A stretch of DNA of 64,000 nt from an uncultured Prevotellaceae bacterium (GTDB lineage Bacteria; Bacteroidota; Bacteroidia; Bacteroidales; Bacteroidaceae), in contig ONFA01000019.1 of the NCBI GenBank assembly GCA_900316975.1, forward strand, positions 1 to 64,000, read 5' to 3'. The notes under the pieces were generated by a model. That model did no database searches. It was given only the letters and a program-made list of their open reading frames with translations, and had not been told where the DNA came from. Shown one piece after another: positions 63,542-64,000 of this stretch. Positions within the stretch are counted from its first letter, which is position 1. Every line of letters begins with the position of its first letter. Made by a program: the position numbers and the translations under genes.

Positions 63542-63709
63542 ATGAAAAAAGCATATATCGTTCCCGAACTGAGCGTGGAAACTGTTGAGATGAACTGCAT
63601 TCTGAACCTCCAGAGCGGTGGTAGTGCAAAAGATAAAGGTATCACAGATGCAGACATCAAGGAACTCCAAGAATTTGAAGATTTCGCAAATGAACTTCCA
63701 CTGTGGTAA
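63542..63709 (+). CDS. 55-aa small peptide with GG motif
   Basis: The frame runs ATG (63542) to TAA (63709). The peptide begins MKKAYIVPELSVETVEMN, has CILNLQSGG in the middle and an acidic tail ending NELPLW. The layout (MKK-x-Y-x-x-P then a hydrophobic ILNLQSGG) is like other short Bacteroidota peptides lying next to surface-protein genes, and the double glycine looks like a leader cleavage site. No family is assigned. A terminator hairpin follows 30 bp after the stop, so it ends the transcript of 61869-63479. Confidence 0.65.
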   Translation: MKKAYIVPELSVETVEMNCILNLQSGGSAKDKGITDADIKELQEFEDFANELPLW

Positions 63710-63737
63710 TTAAACACTGATTTTTTCCATACAAGAA

Positions 63738-63774
63738 GAGGGGGATGTGCTTTGATAAGCATACCCCCCTTTCT
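63738..63774 (+). terminator. Intrinsic terminator after the small peptide gene
   Basis: AGGGGGATGTGCTT pairs with AAGCATACCCCCCT allowing one mismatch and a G-U pair, with a T-rich tail. Confidence 0.75.
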
Positions 63775-63855
63775 TTATCATGAATCTTAACGTCTGTTCG
63801 ATGAATTCCGACAAAAAAAATTCACGGAAAATTCGCATTATATAGACATTGTATA

Positions 63856-64000
63856 TTAAAAAGAAGCCTCATCGTTTTCATATTTAACACGAATGCCCAT
63901 ATAATGCCCACGAATTTTCATAAATATCCTAAAATCCGCAGATATTTTTTCGAGTGTCTGATTTAGCCCTTGCTTGTGACGATTCTGTCTGACTCTGGGC
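63856..64000 (-). CDS. Possible C-terminal end of a gene entering from the right
   Basis: A - strand frame is open from the window edge for 47 codons to TAA at 63856-63858; near its end it reads MKIRGHYMGIRVKYENDE. It is too short to assign and could be chance. Confidence 0.25.
   Translation of the reverse strand, partial: PRVRQNRHKQGLNQTLEKISADFRIFMKIRGHYMGIRVKYENDEASF

Overview
The window looks like chromosome of a member of the Bacteroidota, most likely Prevotellaceae. The evidence is the TAnnTTTG-type -7 promoter boxes (several with a TTTG -33 box 20 bp upstream), a fused MurF-alanine racemase, a UpxY-type NusG paralogue, the type IX secretion protein PorZ, and DUF4954, GSCFA and DUF5686 genes typical of this phylum. 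I see no rRNA, tRNA or true CRISPR array.

Region 1 (1-20857, all on the - strand) is a surface-polysaccharide operon read right to left. The order is flippase (Wzx), Fe-S protein, pyruvyl transferase, GT8, polymerase (EpsG/Wzy-like), ddhC, ddhA, a GDP-mannose-hydrolase-like Nudix protein, ddhB, an SDR reductase, a ThDP enzyme, two GT2s, a second pyruvyl transferase/Fe-S pair, a secreted GH39/GH5-like glycosidase, a frameshifted GT4, and a nucleotidyltransferase-fold protein cut by the window edge. ddhABC plus a ThDP enzyme plus an SDR reductase matches the logic of CDP-yersiniose synthesis, so the best reading is a polysaccharide carrying a branched-chain 3,6-dideoxy sugar. No ddhD and no priming transferase are seen here.

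Region 2 (20858-26129) is the control and mobility end: direct repeats beside the flippase start, a RelE-like toxin/antitoxin pair, a UpxY antiterminator with a leader of about 290 nt, and a tyrosine recombinase. The upxY-integrase pair is bracketed by two same-direction arrays (7 and 10 copies) of a roughly 57-bp G-rich hairpin repeat.

Region 3 (26130-33000) holds DUF4954 and hflX on - and GT4, GT2 and a SulP anion transporter on +. Region 4 (33072-44105) has two very large secreted proteins, prmC and porZ. Region 5 (44361-47318) is a small group of GT2 genes. Region 6 (47269-54787) is a - operon of lipoprotein, GSCFA protein, murF-alr and C10 peptidase, divergent from gpmI. Region 7 (54961-64000) has a DUF5686 outer-membrane protein, two secreted proteins with short sorting-type tails and a 55-aa peptide gene.

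A theme across the window is an unusual load of short palindromic and tandem repeats. Some lie between genes, including two copies of a roughly 135-bp module with outward-facing promoters. Others are inserted in frame inside conserved genes (murF, a GT2, a GSCFA gene, prmC, probably DUF4954). In murF and the GT2 the same palindromic element is read in the same frame, which resembles the Rickettsia palindromic elements.
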